Positions 6,915 to 16,900 of a stretch of 33,086 nt of DNA are shown here, in pieces. The notes beneath the pieces were generated by a model, which ran no database searches, was not told where the DNA came from, and saw nothing but the letters and a program-made list of their open reading frames with translations. The translations under genes and the position numbers were made by a program. Positions within the stretch are counted from its first letter, which is position 1, and every line of letters begins with the position of its first letter. The DNA is from Methylobacter sp. (GTDB taxonomy: Bacteria > Pseudomonadota > Gammaproteobacteria > Methylococcales > Methylomonadaceae). The DNA lies in assembly GCA_030699385.1 (NCBI GenBank), contig JAUYMY010000016.1:1-33086 (forward strand), in the 5' to 3' direction.

Positions 6915-7082
6915 TTAGTTTATTGGCTTTAAAGGCCGGTTAGGAGAGTTTTTTAACAAACAAAAAACATCATAGAGATCCACTTCGCGTGGCTTTGTGC
7001 TCTTTTTGAGCGACTCCAGATGCGGACGGATAATTTCAAACTGTTCTCGGCTTATGTCGCTTGGGTAGCTGGCTCTTGGCAT
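6915..7082 (-). pseudogene. IS5-family transposase remnant (N-terminus only)
   Basis: From the ATG at 7082 the frame reads MPRASYPSDISREQFEIIRP and continues through the typical opening of IS5-type transposases (PHLESLKKSTKPREVDLYDVFC). It then jumps to LLKNSPNRPLKPIN and stops after 55 residues, while full proteins have about 250 or more. A deletion right after VFC is likely, since the usual segment there (family memory: AVLYLLKNGCQWR) is incomplete. No catalytic DDE residues remain. Confidence 0.7.
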
Positions 7083-7140
7083 AACTTTAGGGCAAAATGA
7101 CGGTAATATCAGCATCGGCCAAAAAGATCATAAGCAGGTT

Positions 7141-7282
7141 CTAAGGCCATTTCCGAGAAATAACATCCCTTGATGATCATGATCTGTAAAAAATAAAGTC
7201 CACGCTTAGCACGAAAACTACGAAATTTTTCGTGCTAAGCGTGGACAATTTTTGGTATGTCTTTTTCAGAAAATCGCTTAAG
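7141..7282 (+). repeat. MITE-like palindromic repeat, copy A
   Basis: 142 bases bounded by imperfect inverted ends (CTAAGGCCATTTCC at the left; the right end reads AAATCGCTTAAG). A nearly perfect central palindrome (7198-7246) has arms GTCCACGCTTAGCACGAAAA and its complement. The same element occurs at 19547-19693 (inverted) and 25522-25652. It encodes no protein. Confidence 0.85.
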
Positions 7283-7522
7283 CGCTATGACAACTATTAC
7301 CTGCTAGCTTAACCAAACTATCGGCCTTATCCAATGAGGTTATTTCGGGACTTTATCCGTCAGTGTCAACATCATCTGTTACCTTTGCGCCTCGCTTCCT
7401 TATCAGGCTAGTGGCTAGCGATGATTAGCTGGGCGGGATTCACACCCGCTAGTTTATGCAGCATTGCTAGGCCGCAACGGTTAATAACCCCATAAAATCC
7501 TGAATGCACCTGTGAATCCTAC

Positions 7523-9337
7523 ATGAAAGCAAACCTCCTGACTCAAAACCTAGCCACTGAACATTTATTGCAGCACATGCCGGTGTCGACGTTCGTATTG
7601 AATGCCAAGCATCAGGTGGTGCTCTGGAACAAGGCCTGCGAGCAATTAACCGGCTTGAAAGCTTGGGAGATGATCGGCACCGATCAGCATTGGCGCGGCT
7701 TTTATACCGAAAAACGCCCATGCCTGGCGGATTTGCTGTTGGATCGCACCTTGGGCGACGTGTCCAGCCTCTATGAGCGAGCTAGCGACTTTACGACCTA
7801 CAGCGACATTTGCCATACCGAAAACTGGTGCCTGATGCCGGACGGCCGCAGGCTGTATCTGGTTATCGATGCCGGCATCATCAGCAACGAGCAGGGCGAG
7901 GTGGTGGCGATCGTCGAAACCCAGCGCGACCGCACCGAGCAACGACTGACGATGCAGGCGCTGAGCGAAAGCGAGCGGCGGATTTCCTCGATCCTCGGTT
8001 CGGCGATGGACGCCATCGTTACCGTCGACCAGCAACACCGCATCACGCTGTTCAATGCGGCGGCGGCCCGGATCTTTCGTTGCGCCGCCGATTTTGCGAT
8101 CGGCCAGCCGGTCGAGCTGTTTATCGCGCCGTATTGCAGCAAACTGTTCAAGCAATTCATCGATTTCGACAATCCCGCAGCCAAAACCCAGGCCTGGGCG
8201 CCGGAAGGCCTCAGCGCCCGGCGCGCCGACGGCGAGGAATTTCCGATCGAAGCCACCTTTTCGCCGCTGGAAACTCACGATCAAAAACTCTATACCATCA
8301 TCCTGCGGGACGTGAACGACCGCCGCCTTGCCGAACAAAAGCTAGACCGGCTGCAACAGGAAAAAGGCTATTTGCAGGAAGTGCTCAACGACGATCACAA
8401 CCCCGGCGATTTTGTCAGCGGTTCCAAGCTGATGCGGACGGTCATGGAACAAGTGCGGATGGTGGCGCGCACCGATACGCCGGTATTGCTGCTCGGCGAA
8501 ACCGGCACCGGCAAGGAATTGCTGGCCCGCGCGATACACGAATTCAGCGACCGCAGCGCGGCGATTATGGTCAAAGTCAATTGCGCGGCTTTACCCGCCG
8601 AGCTGATCGAGAGCGAATTGTTCGGTCATGAAAAAGGCGCATTCACCGGCGCGACCCAGCAGCGCAAAGGCCGCTTCGAGCTGGCCGACGGCGGCAGCCT
8701 GTTTCTGGACGAGCTGGGTGAACTGTCCTTATCGGCGCAGTCCAAGCTGCTGCGGGTATTACAGGAACAGGAATTCGAGCGGGTAGGGGGCTGCGAAACC
8801 ATCCGGGTCGATGTGCGGGTCATTGCCGCAACCCACCGCAATCTGGCTGAAGAAGTCAGTTTGGGGCGTTTTCGTTCCGACCTGTATTACCGGCTGAATG
8901 TATTTCCTGTCGAAGTGCCTGCGTTGCGGCAGCGGGTGACGGATATTCCGCTGCTGGCGCGGTTTTTCCTGACTAAATACGCCAAAAAATTCGGCAAGCG
9001 CTTTGACGACATCGATCCCGCCGGACTGGACTATTTACGCCAATACGCGTGGCCCGGCAACGTCCGCGAATTGCAGAACGTCATCGAACGGGCGGTGATT
9101 CTGTCCCAAGGCTCATTGCTGAATATCGCGCCGTTGCAGCCTACTCGCACTCATGCCGAAGCCATTACCGGCAAGTTGCGTACCTTGGAAGCGGTGGAGC
9201 GTGAACATATAACGCAGACCCTCGAAGCGGCTCATTGGCAGATTTCCGGCGCTAAGGGCGCGGCGGCAATACTGGGTATGAATCCGAATACCTTGCGCTC
9301 CAAAATGTTAAAACTGGGCATTTCCAAGTCGGGGTGA
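7523..9337 (+). CDS. PAS-PAS-AAA+-Fis sigma-54-dependent transcriptional activator
   Basis: 604 residues. Two PAS sensor domains (about 18-135 and 151-265), a short coiled linker (266-290), then a sigma-54 activator AAA+ domain: Walker A GETGTGKE (325-332), the sigma-54-contacting GAFTGA loop (372-377), Walker B SLFLDE (392-397), and an arginine-finger region [11 protein letters not shown] (449-459). A Fis-type helix-turn-helix closes the protein (about 561-600; [20 protein letters not shown]). It lacks a receiver domain, so the PAS domains probably sense a small molecule or redox state directly in the cytoplasm. It lies directly upstream of the efflux operon, which has a strong sigma-54 promoter (9532-9547); it almost certainly controls that operon. 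No strong ribosome-binding site precedes the ATG. Base composition looks GC-richer than the flanking genes. Confidence 0.95.
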   Translation: MKANLLTQNLATEHLLQHMPVSTFVLNAKHQVVLWNKACEQLTGLKAWEMIGTDQHWRGFYTEKRPCLADLLLDRTLGDVSSLYERASDFTTYSDICHTENWCLMPDGRRLYLVIDAGIISNEQGEVVAIVETQRDRTEQRLTMQALSESERRISSILGSAMDAIVTVDQQHRITLFNAAAARIFRCAADFAIGQPVELFIAPYCSKLFKQFIDFDNPAAKTQAWAPEGLSARRADGEEFPIEATFSPLETHDQKLYTIILRDVNDRRLAEQKLDRLQQEKGYLQEVLNDDHNPGDFVSGSKLMRTVMEQVRMVARTDTPVLLLGETGTGKELLARAIHEFSDRSAAIMVKVNCAALPAELIESELFGHEKGAFTGATQQRKGRFELADGGSLFLDELGELSLSAQSKLLRVLQEQEFERVGGCETIRVDVRVIAATHRNLAEEVSLGRFRSDLYYRLNVFPVEVPALRQRVTDIPLLARFFLTKYAKKFGKRFDDIDPAGLDYLRQYAWPGNVRELQNVIERAVILSQGSLLNIAPLQPTRTHAEAITGKLRTLEAVEREHITQTLEAAHWQISGAKGAAAILGMNPNTLRSKMLKLGISKSG

Positions 9338-9429
9338 AAGGTCACCGCCACAAACTCGGCTGCTATGCGGATTGACCTCAGGCGGCTCAAAGCCAGCGCC
9401 TATAGGTAAGTCACGATATTACGTTAAAT

Positions 9430-9445
9430 TCACTCTATTTAGTGA
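9430..9445. promoter_or_regulatory. Weak candidate upstream activator site for the efflux operon
   Basis: TCACT (9430-9434) and AGTGA (9441-9445) form 5-base arms around a 6-base spacer, centred about 120 bases before the predicted start at 9558. That is where Fis-type sigma-54 activators usually bind. The dyad is short and may be chance. Confidence 0.25.
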
Positions 9446-9531
9446 TCTCATATTTGCATAGCGCTTGATTTTCTCTTGTTTAATTTTTTAACTCCATAAT
9501 TTAACAGCACTTAATTGGCTTTAATCAACTC

Positions 9532-9547
9532 CGGCACAGCACTTGCA
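9532..9547 (+). promoter_or_regulatory. Sigma-54 (-24/-12) promoter of the efflux operon
   Basis: CGGCACAGCACTTGCA matches the RpoN consensus TGGCACR-N4-TTGCW: GGCAC at -24, TTGCA at -12, with exactly ten bases between the invariant GG and GC. Transcription would begin near 9558, 39 bases before the pump gene ATG. The preceding gene encodes a sigma-54 activator, which strongly supports the call. Confidence 0.85.
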
Positions 9548-9596
9548 TTTATACGGATAATATCCCGCAGATACGAGTCAAGGAGACTCTAAAGCC

Positions 9597-11246
9597 ATGG
9601 CCGTAACCGATAAAAATGTCCGTACCGCTTGGGCGACATTAACCCACGACAGCCTTAATGCGCATAGCAGCAAGCGGACGCTATCCGGTGTGCAGTTTTT
9701 CTTTCTCAATTTTGGCTTGCTGATGGGCAATATCCTCGTGTTGTTCAATACCGGCGCGTTTGCGTCCGTCAGCCTGCACGCCACGGGTGATCTTGGTATT
9801 AGCCCCAGTCACGCCGGCTGGATGCAAACTTACTATTTCATTAGTCTGGCCTTAGCGTTGCCGGTTAGCGCTTGGTTAGCCGCCGCTGTCGGTGAAGTCC
9901 GGCTATATTGGACAGCAATGATAGTGATGGCGCTGGCTTCACTGCTGTGCGCCGTCACCTCCGATCTGTTCTGGTTTTTATCAGGCAGGGCATTGCAAGG
10001 CTTTTTCGGCGGCTTGACTATCCCGTTGTCGCAAACCCTATTGATCCGCGAATACCCCGAATCTTCCAAATCCTTCGCGGTGTCGTTGTGGAGTATAGCT
10101 GCGTTGAGTCCGTTCACGCTGGGGCCAGCCGCCGGCGGCTGGATCGCTGATCACTTGGGTTGGCGTTGGCTGTTTTATCTCAATGGGCCGCTACCTTTGC
10201 TGGCGGCGGCACTGGTTTGGGCTTTGCTGTTCGATAGGCAATTGCCGCAGCGGAAAATGCCGTTCGATGGCGTGGGTTTTTTGCTGCTGGCCGCCGCGCT
10301 GGTTTGTTTGCAGACCGCGCTGAACCAAGGCCAGGATGCGGATTGGTATAATTCAGTTCAGCTGGTCGTTATGACACTGGCCGGTTTGCTGATGCTGGCC
10401 TATTTCATCATTTGGGAGCTGGCGGAACGCTCGCCGCTGCTCGACTTGCGGCTGTTTGCCCGACGTAATTTCGCGATTGGCAGCATCATGCTCAGCGTAA
10501 GCTTTATGTTGATGTACGGCCTGTTGTCGGTGCTGCTGGTGCGCTTACAGGTGGTGTCCGGTTATACCTCGTTTCTGGCTGGCAGCGTGTTACTGCCGCT
10601 GGTGTTTTTGGCTAAGCCTATGGCCAGTGTGATGCATCGGATTGTGCATCGTTTCGATGCTCGTCTGCTGGTCAGTGTAAACATGCTGCTGTTTGCGGTG
10701 TACTGCGACTGGATCAGTCGCTACGATTTTTTCGGGCGCGGCGGTTGGTTTAGCCAGCCGTTGTGGGCGCAGGTGTTGGAGGGGTTTTGTCTGGGCGGCT
10801 TGTTCGTACCGCTGACCACGTTGTTTCTATTCGACCTGACACCGAGACGGCAAACTCAGGCCGTGGAATTAGGCGGCATGTTACGGGTACTGGGCGGCAG
10901 TGTTGCCTCACCTTTATTAGGCGTATGTTGGGAGCGGCGCACTGCCTTCCATCAAAGCCGGTTGATCGAAAGTTTTTCACTGCACGACGGCTCGAACCTA
11001 GAGACGATTGCCCGCTTGAATGCCGCCGGTCTGCACGATCAATTAGCCGTCGCCAAATTGGCCGCAGTGGCCGGTCAGCATGCTGCGATTCTCGGTCTGG
11101 ACGACACCTTCCGCCTTGCGGCCTGGCTGTTCGTGGGTCTTGCGGCTGCGGTTTGGCTGGCTCACCCGGTCGGGCCGAAACCTGCCGTGTTGCCTAAAGA
11201 CGACAGTCGTCAAGCGGCCTTGGAAGATTTGATGGAGGAGCCGTAA
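9597..11246 (+). CDS. DHA2-type MFS multidrug pump (EmrB-like)
   Basis: 549 residues with about 14 hydrophobic segments, as in the 14-helix drug:H+ antiporter family. Family marks include GRALQGFFGGLTIPLSQTLL (helix 4 region) and GPAAGGWIADHLGWRWLFYL (the antiporter motif C region and the following loop). It would expel drugs or toxic metabolites across the inner membrane, using the proton gradient, into the adaptor and outer-membrane channel encoded next. AAGGAGA ten bases before the ATG supports the start. It is the first gene of the sigma-54-driven operon and its stop is two bases before the start of the next gene. The conserved C-terminal tail is hydrophilic and of no known function. Substrate unknown. 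Confidence 0.9.
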   Translation: MAVTDKNVRTAWATLTHDSLNAHSSKRTLSGVQFFFLNFGLLMGNILVLFNTGAFASVSLHATGDLGISPSHAGWMQTYYFISLALALPVSAWLAAAVGEVRLYWTAMIVMALASLLCAVTSDLFWFLSGRALQGFFGGLTIPLSQTLLIREYPESSKSFAVSLWSIAALSPFTLGPAAGGWIADHLGWRWLFYLNGPLPLLAAALVWALLFDRQLPQRKMPFDGVGFLLLAAALVCLQTALNQGQDADWYNSVQLVVMTLAGLLMLAYFIIWELAERSPLLDLRLFARRNFAIGSIMLSVSFMLMYGLLSVLLVRLQVVSGYTSFLAGSVLLPLVFLAKPMASVMHRIVHRFDARLLVSVNMLLFAVYCDWISRYDFFGRGGWFSQPLWAQVLEGFCLGGLFVPLTTLFLFDLTPRRQTQAVELGGMLRVLGGSVASPLLGVCWERRTAFHQSRLIESFSLHDGSNLETIARLNAAGLHDQLAVAKLAAVAGQHAAILGLDDTFRLAAWLFVGLAAAVWLAHPVGPKPAVLPKDDSRQAALEDLMEEP

Positions 11247-11248
11247 CC

Positions 11249-12685
11249 GTGATCCCGTTTAATAAAATAATCTTATTGGCTGGAAGTCTGTCGCTGCTGA
11301 ATAACTGCGCGCTGCTTCCTGAGAATAAAATTCCGGCCAAACTGCTGGAGATGCCCAGCTTGAGTGAATCCCTGAAAAGCGATGCCCAAGCCGAAAAAAT
11401 CGTTCGGGAATGGCCCAAAGCACAGTGGTGGCAGGATTTTCATAACGCGGAATTGAACCGGTTGATAGAAACCGCGCTCAAAGACAGCCCAAGTCTGCGT
11501 GCGGCAGCGGCGCGCTTGACTCAGGCGGAAGCCGTAGCCGATTATCAGGCGGCCGACATGCTACCCAGCATCAATGCCGGTATCGAATTTCATCAACGCC
11601 GCTTTTCCGAAACCGATTTTTACGGCCCCAACGGCGGCAAGACGTTCACCGGTGCGTACATTGATCCAGCGGTATTTCGTTATCACCTTGATCTGTGGGG
11701 TAAAGATAAAGCCGCTTTGGAATCGGCGCTAGGAAAGGAGAAGGCGCAAGCTTCGGAACTGGCGATGGCGCGGCTGATGCTGAGTACAGCGATTGCACGC
11801 AGCTATATCCGCCTATGCTCGTCCGAGGAAGACATCGAGTTGGCTCATGGCCTGACTGAGCAAGCCGAGAAAAAAATGCAACTGGCTGAGTTGCGCTGGC
11901 AGCGCGGATTGACCAGCCAGGATTGGGTTTATGTAGGCAAACAACAATTGGAAACGGCTCGGCAGCGCGAAACCCGTATGCACAACCAAGCGCAGCTCTT
12001 GCGCAATCGACTGGCAGTGCTGGTCGGACAGGGGCCGGATTGGGGCAAGACTATTCATGTCGGGGAAAATAAGGTTGCCGGACACTTGCCGCAGCCGGAA
12101 TCGATAGCGCTGGGATTGCTTGCGCATCGCCCGGACGTGGCAGCGTCGCTGTGGCGGGTCGAGGCGTCTGCCCAATTGATAAAAGTGGCGAAAGCCAATT
12201 TTTACCCTGACGTCAATTTGGTTGGCTTTGCCGGTTTGCGCAGCCTTAACCTGAAGGATTTGTTCCTATCCAATGGCGCCAGCGTAGCTTATGGAATGGG
12301 GCCGACGATTACCCTGCCGATTTTTGAAGGTGGACGGTTAGAAGCGGAATTGAAAAATCAGCAAGCCGCATACGATGCCGCCGTCGAAAGCTACAACGAG
12401 ACATTGCTGGTTGCCGTGCAACAGGTCGCCGACAGTTTGGCCGAATGGCGGCAAACGCTGGAACATGATGCCGCCCAGGAACGGGCACTGGAAGCCGCCA
12501 ACGCTGAAGCAACGTTGGCCGAAAAACGTTATCAGGCCGGCCTCAGTAGCCGCGACGGCATTATCGACGCCGAAGCTGCGCTGATTCAGCAGCGGCTGAC
12601 CGCCAGCGAACTGCGCACCGCTCATTTACTGGCCGCAGTCGGATTGATCGAAGCGCTGGGCGGCGGCTACGAAAATACAACTTAG
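11249..12685 (+). CDS. Outer-membrane efflux channel, NodT/TolC-type lipoprotein
   Basis: 478 residues starting at GTG, chosen because GGAGGAG stands eight bases upstream and no better ATG exists. A signal segment ends in SLLNNC (Cys20), a plausible though imperfect lipobox (Asn at -1). Two outer-membrane-efflux repeats follow (roughly 70-260 and 285-470), with the alternating Ala/Leu/Gln helical pattern of the TolC tunnel (LRAAAARLTQAEAVADYQAA and similar). It should trimerise as the exit duct for the pump and adaptor. The gene is coupled to the pump by a two-base gap and precedes the adaptor by 18 bases. Confidence 0.92.
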   Translation: MIPFNKIILLAGSLSLLNNCALLPENKIPAKLLEMPSLSESLKSDAQAEKIVREWPKAQWWQDFHNAELNRLIETALKDSPSLRAAAARLTQAEAVADYQAADMLPSINAGIEFHQRRFSETDFYGPNGGKTFTGAYIDPAVFRYHLDLWGKDKAALESALGKEKAQASELAMARLMLSTAIARSYIRLCSSEEDIELAHGLTEQAEKKMQLAELRWQRGLTSQDWVYVGKQQLETARQRETRMHNQAQLLRNRLAVLVGQGPDWGKTIHVGENKVAGHLPQPESIALGLLAHRPDVAASLWRVEASAQLIKVAKANFYPDVNLVGFAGLRSLNLKDLFLSNGASVAYGMGPTITLPIFEGGRLEAELKNQQAAYDAAVESYNETLLVAVQQVADSLAEWRQTLEHDAAQERALEAANAEATLAEKRYQAGLSSRDGIIDAEAALIQQRLTASELRTAHLLAAVGLIEALGGGYENTT

Positions 12686-12703
12686 ACGTTACGTAGTGCA
12701 ACC

Positions 12704-13882
12704 ATGACTCATACCCAAACCAAACCCCGGCGCCATTTCGGCTTTCATCATCGTCAACAGTATCGAAGCTATCGGCTGTTGCTGGTGACTGCGGCAGCGT
12801 TGCTGATCGGACTGACTTATCTACTTTACTGGTGGAATTTTTCCAGTCATTTTGTGGTCACTAACGATGCTTATGTCATCGGCAACCAAGCGCCGTTGAA
12901 GGCGCAAACCAGCGGCACCGTGGTGGATGTGCGTGTCGATAACACTCAGTATGTGCATCAAGGCGATGTATTGGTGCGTCTCGACGGCTTGCAGGCGCAA
13001 GTGGCGCTGGAACGGGCCGAAGCCAATCTGGCGGATAGCGTCCGGCAGATCGAAGTGCTGTTTAGTCAGACTGACATGTTGCGCCAAAAACTGCTTGCCA
13101 ATGAGGCGATACTGAATCGCAGCCGACGCGATTTATCCCGCTATAACAGCGTGGCCGCCGATGGTGCGGTATCGGCTCAGCAGATTGAAAACAGCGAGTT
13201 TCAAGTCCGCGAGCTGGAAGCCAATGTCCGCCAGATTCGAGCCGAATTGGGCGGTGCCGAGGCTTTGATTCAGAATACTAGCCCGGCTGATAATCCGAAA
13301 GTGTTGCAGGCGGTCGCTGCGCTGAAACAGGCTTATCTGGATAACGCAAGGCAGCAGATTGTCGCACCGATCTCGGGTTTCGTTGCCAAACGCAGCATCC
13401 AGCCCGGCGAGCAGGTTCGCCCGGAAATGCCACTATTGGTCATCGTGCCGCTGAATTATTTATGGATAGAGGCCAATTTTCTGGAAAACGAGCTGGCCGA
13501 TGTGCAGCCCGGTCAGCCGGTGGAAATCACGGTCGACCTATACGGTTCCGACGTGGTTTATCACGGCGAAGTGCAGGGGTTGGGCGCAGGTACGGGTAGC
13601 GTGTTCGGCCTGTTACCACCGGATAACGCGACCGGCAACTATATCCATATCGTTGAGCGGGTGCCGGTCAGGATTGGCTTGCACGTCGAGGAACTAAAGG
13701 CTAACCCTTTGCGGCCCGGGTTGTCGGCGGTGGTGCGGATTGATACTAGTCGTCCCGGACGCTCAGTCCTGGAGCCTTTAACCACTACGCCAGAGTTGGC
13801 CTATAAAACCGATGTCTACGATCATCAGCTGGACGGCGCGGATACGTTGATTCATAGGATTATTGAAGAGAATCAACACTAG
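12704..13882 (+). CDS. EmrA/HlyD-type periplasmic adaptor of the efflux system
   Basis: 392 residues: a short cytoplasmic N-terminus, one membrane helix (about 27-45), then a biotinyl-lipoyl-like half (NQAPLKAQTSGTVVDVRVDN), a long coiled-coil hairpin (about 95-180), the second lipoyl half (QIVAPISGFVAKRSIQPGEQ) and a beta-barrel domain (about 230-350). This is the EmrA subtype that pairs with 14-helix MFS pumps. The ribosome-binding site is weak (18 bases after the previous stop), so coupling is likely. Its stop codon TAG coincides with the first bases of the 49-base repeat at 13880-13928. Confidence 0.93.
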   Translation: MTHTQTKPRRHFGFHHRQQYRSYRLLLVTAAALLIGLTYLLYWWNFSSHFVVTNDAYVIGNQAPLKAQTSGTVVDVRVDNTQYVHQGDVLVRLDGLQAQVALERAEANLADSVRQIEVLFSQTDMLRQKLLANEAILNRSRRDLSRYNSVAADGAVSAQQIENSEFQVRELEANVRQIRAELGGAEALIQNTSPADNPKVLQAVAALKQAYLDNARQQIVAPISGFVAKRSIQPGEQVRPEMPLLVIVPLNYLWIEANFLENELADVQPGQPVEITVDLYGSDVVYHGEVQGLGAGTGSVFGLLPPDNATGNYIHIVERVPVRIGLHVEELKANPLRPGLSAVVRIDTSRPGRSVLEPLTTTPELAYKTDVYDHQLDGADTLIHRIIEENQH

Positions 13883-13928
13883 ACATCTTTCCTAAATAGA
13901 GTCATATCGTAGATTAACAATAGCTGCC
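13880..13928. repeat. 49-bp dispersed repeat, copy 1
   Basis: TAGACATCTTTCCTAAATAG and the following 29 bases recur at 32664-32712 with two differences. This copy starts exactly at the adaptor stop codon and lies between convergent genes. No internal palindrome or coding capacity is seen. Confidence 0.8.
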
Positions 13929-13940
13929 TGATTTTTTAAG

Positions 13941-16900
13941 CTAATCCCTATCAATCTCATAATTCAACTTTATGCGCTGCGAGGTGCCGGCCTGGGTTTC
14001 TACATTCAGGGTGTCGGTCAGTTTATGCTTTAACACCAACACCGCCTGTCTGTTAAACAGGCCGACTTTGGCGCCGACATGAAAATCGGGCGTTAAATAT
14101 TGGCCTACTGTGGCCAGGGTGTCTTGCAGTGATTGGCCTTCTTCAATTTCAAAGTCATCCAGCCCCAGTTTGTCGGCAAGCCAGGAGGCTTGCCCGGCGC
14201 CGTAAGAGAGGGCGGCACTGGCAAGGCGGTTGCCTTCGGCTTTGCTCACCTGATTTAACGGCCCGCCGGTGACCAAATAGGCCAGCACTTCGGCTTCCGG
14301 CAATGCAGGCTGCGATGACAACTGCGTTTTCGGTGCGTCCAATGGGCCGGTCAGGCTTAAAATCGCAGTCACGTCCTTACTTTTTGCGACGCGTATGGCT
14401 TCGACATCCAGCCAGGGCTTATCAATCGGGCCGTTAAACAAAAAGCGCCCTTTGCGCACGGTCAGATCTTGTCCATAGCTTTTGTAACGCGCTTTGTCCA
14501 TGTCGACATGGCCGTACATCGCAATTTTTTCGCCGGTCTTGTTAATCTGCAATTTGCCGGACAGCTGGGTTTCCAAGCCTTTTCCGGAAAAACTGACTTG
14601 TTTGCCGAGTTCAATATCTATGGCGGCATCGATATTGACTGCGGTGGCGCTAGTTTCTTCCTCGGTTTTTTCTTCGCCCAAGATGATTTCATCCGCGCTG
14701 ACCTGCACCGCATTTTCGGGGAATTCTTGTAGCGTCAACACGGCTTTGGGGATTTTTAACAGTCCGGTCACTTTGCCTTGATTCTCAGCAAAGGTCAGTT
14801 TTAACGTAGGGGACACGGCGATTTGCGCTTCCGGTAATTTGGCGACTTCAAAGTCGCTGCCGTTCAGCATTAATTCGGCGCTGCCGCGCAAGTTGGCAAA
14901 GCCTTCAAGCTTGACCGCGCCTTGCCCTGATTGCGCCGAACCGGTTAACACGATAGGCCGGTTAGGTTCGGCAAAGGCCAGCGCTTGCAGTTTAATGGCG
15001 CGCAATTCAAGCCCCAGTTGGTCAATGTCAACCGAGCCGTCGGTAAAATTCAGTGCGCCGTTAAGCAGCGGCTCATCGATACGGCCGGTCAACGCTAAAT
15101 CGGCTTTTAGATGGCCTTTGATGTTGGATAACTGCGGGGCAAACGGATTGAGCAAGGCAAATTCGGCCATTGAGGCGCTGATTTGGCCTGAGAGCGTTTG
15201 GGCTTCGCCGCTGTCCAGTTGCAACTGGGCGCGCACATAATCTTGCGCCGCCAGTGCCAGATTAATATCGGCTGAGAGGCGTGTGCCGTCAATCCGGCCT
15301 GTCACGGAGGAAGCACCCAGTGCTATTTTTGTGTCGATTTCATGGGTTTTGAACATCAACTGGCCGTTCGCGGGCAGTTCAAGTCGGTACTGCCCGCTGA
15401 TGCCGTCCTGTTGCTGTTGCAAGTCGGCATCGAGTTTAAGCCTCATGTCTTTTAGCTGGAACGGTTGGGGCGCGTCCTCTTTGCTTAATAGCATGGGCAC
15501 CGCCTCGCCTTGAACTTGAAACCGGTTGCCGCGATTGCCTGAAGCGAGTAATTGCAGGTTAATGTCCTGCAAGCCAAAACCCGCTTCAGCCGATTCGACG
15601 TGCCCTTGTTTGAGCGCGGCCGTGCCGCTGATAACCGGCTGGTCGAGACGGCCTTGCACCGCAAGATCGGCGCTGAGTTGACCGGTTATCGTTGACAACT
15701 GCGGCACAAACGCACGAACCGGGGCGAGATTCATAATGGCCGCGCTGATGTGTCCGGTGACTGTTTGCGCCTTGCCGGTGTCGAGTTGCAACTGGGCGCG
15801 CAGATAATCCTGGTCAGTCAGGGCCAAATCAACATCGGCGCTAACCAGACTGTCTTTCAGCTTGCCCACCAACGTTAATGCGCCCAATGTCAGTTCGGTT
15901 TTGTCTTGCTGTGTCTGTAACAGCAATTTGGCATGGGCGGGCATGGTGAGCCGATAAGTGCCGGTGAGCAGGCCCTTTTGTTGTTGCAGTTCGGCGTCGG
16001 CATTGAGCAGGCCGCTTAGCGTCATTTGTTCCGGCAAATAGGCTTGCAACAGGCCGGTCGGCAACTCGGTGGCTTTCAGCTTAAACTGAAAATCGCCATT
16101 AGCCGGATAGCGCCCTTGTACGCACAGCGCAGCTGCTTGTTGAAGCAAGCAGGTGTTGGCTAAGGTCATGTCGATACCGGCATCGGTGAAGGCGATACGG
16201 GTGGGGGTGTCGACGTTGCGACCCGATGAGCCAAGCTGCCAGCGGCCAAAATCGGGCGTGCTTATGTCCAGTTTGGAAAATCCGCCTTGCCACAGCGCGT
16301 CCTTAAAATTGCCGCTCAGCGCGCCGACCATAGCGCCATAAGAGGAGGAGGTGATGTCGGCATTAACACGGTGTTGCTCCAGTGTGCCTGCGCCATCAAG
16401 CAACACTTTTTCGATGACAGTGTTACCGGTTTTAACGGCATTGGCCGACAGCTGCAAGTTGGAGGTTTTTTTTGCATCGGCCTGATAATCGATGGTTAGG
16501 GTTACCCGTTCGGCGCTGTGTTCAGTGTTATCTTGAACAAAACGCAAACGCTTGCCGTCAGCCTGAAATTGTACGGTCGGGTTGTTCCATGCGCCTTGCA
16601 GGCGTCCTTTGCCGCTTAGGCTGCCGCTCAGACCCGGCCATAATGCGGCCAGTTCAGGCGCGTCTACCGCCAAAGCCAGCGCGGCTTGCTCCTGTCCCAG
16701 CGTGCCGTCAACAGCGATTTTATTGGCGCCGGAGATGATTTTCAGTGCATCGACGGTCAACTGTTCGTCAGCCAGTTGCAGCTTGCCGTTTGCGCTGACC
16801 GGATAGCCGCGAAGGCGCCCGAACAGCCGGTCGATTTCGGCATCCAGTTGTAAAGTGGCATCGGCAAAGCGTCCTTTAGCGTTGATATTAAAGGTCAGGC

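Larger units (their letters stand above)
6751..7522. other. Long non-genic stretch with IS debris and a MITE-like repeat
   Basis: Holds a truncated IS5-type transposase (6915-7082, minus) and repeat copy A (7141-7282). At 7408-7473 on the minus strand a short frame reads AMLHKLAGVNPAQLIIASH before a stop, which looks like the tail of another transposase, but is too short to assign. Nothing else convincing is seen in 6751-6914 or 7283-7407. The stretch is an insertion hot-spot separating the exported-protein locus from the efflux locus. Confidence 0.6.
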
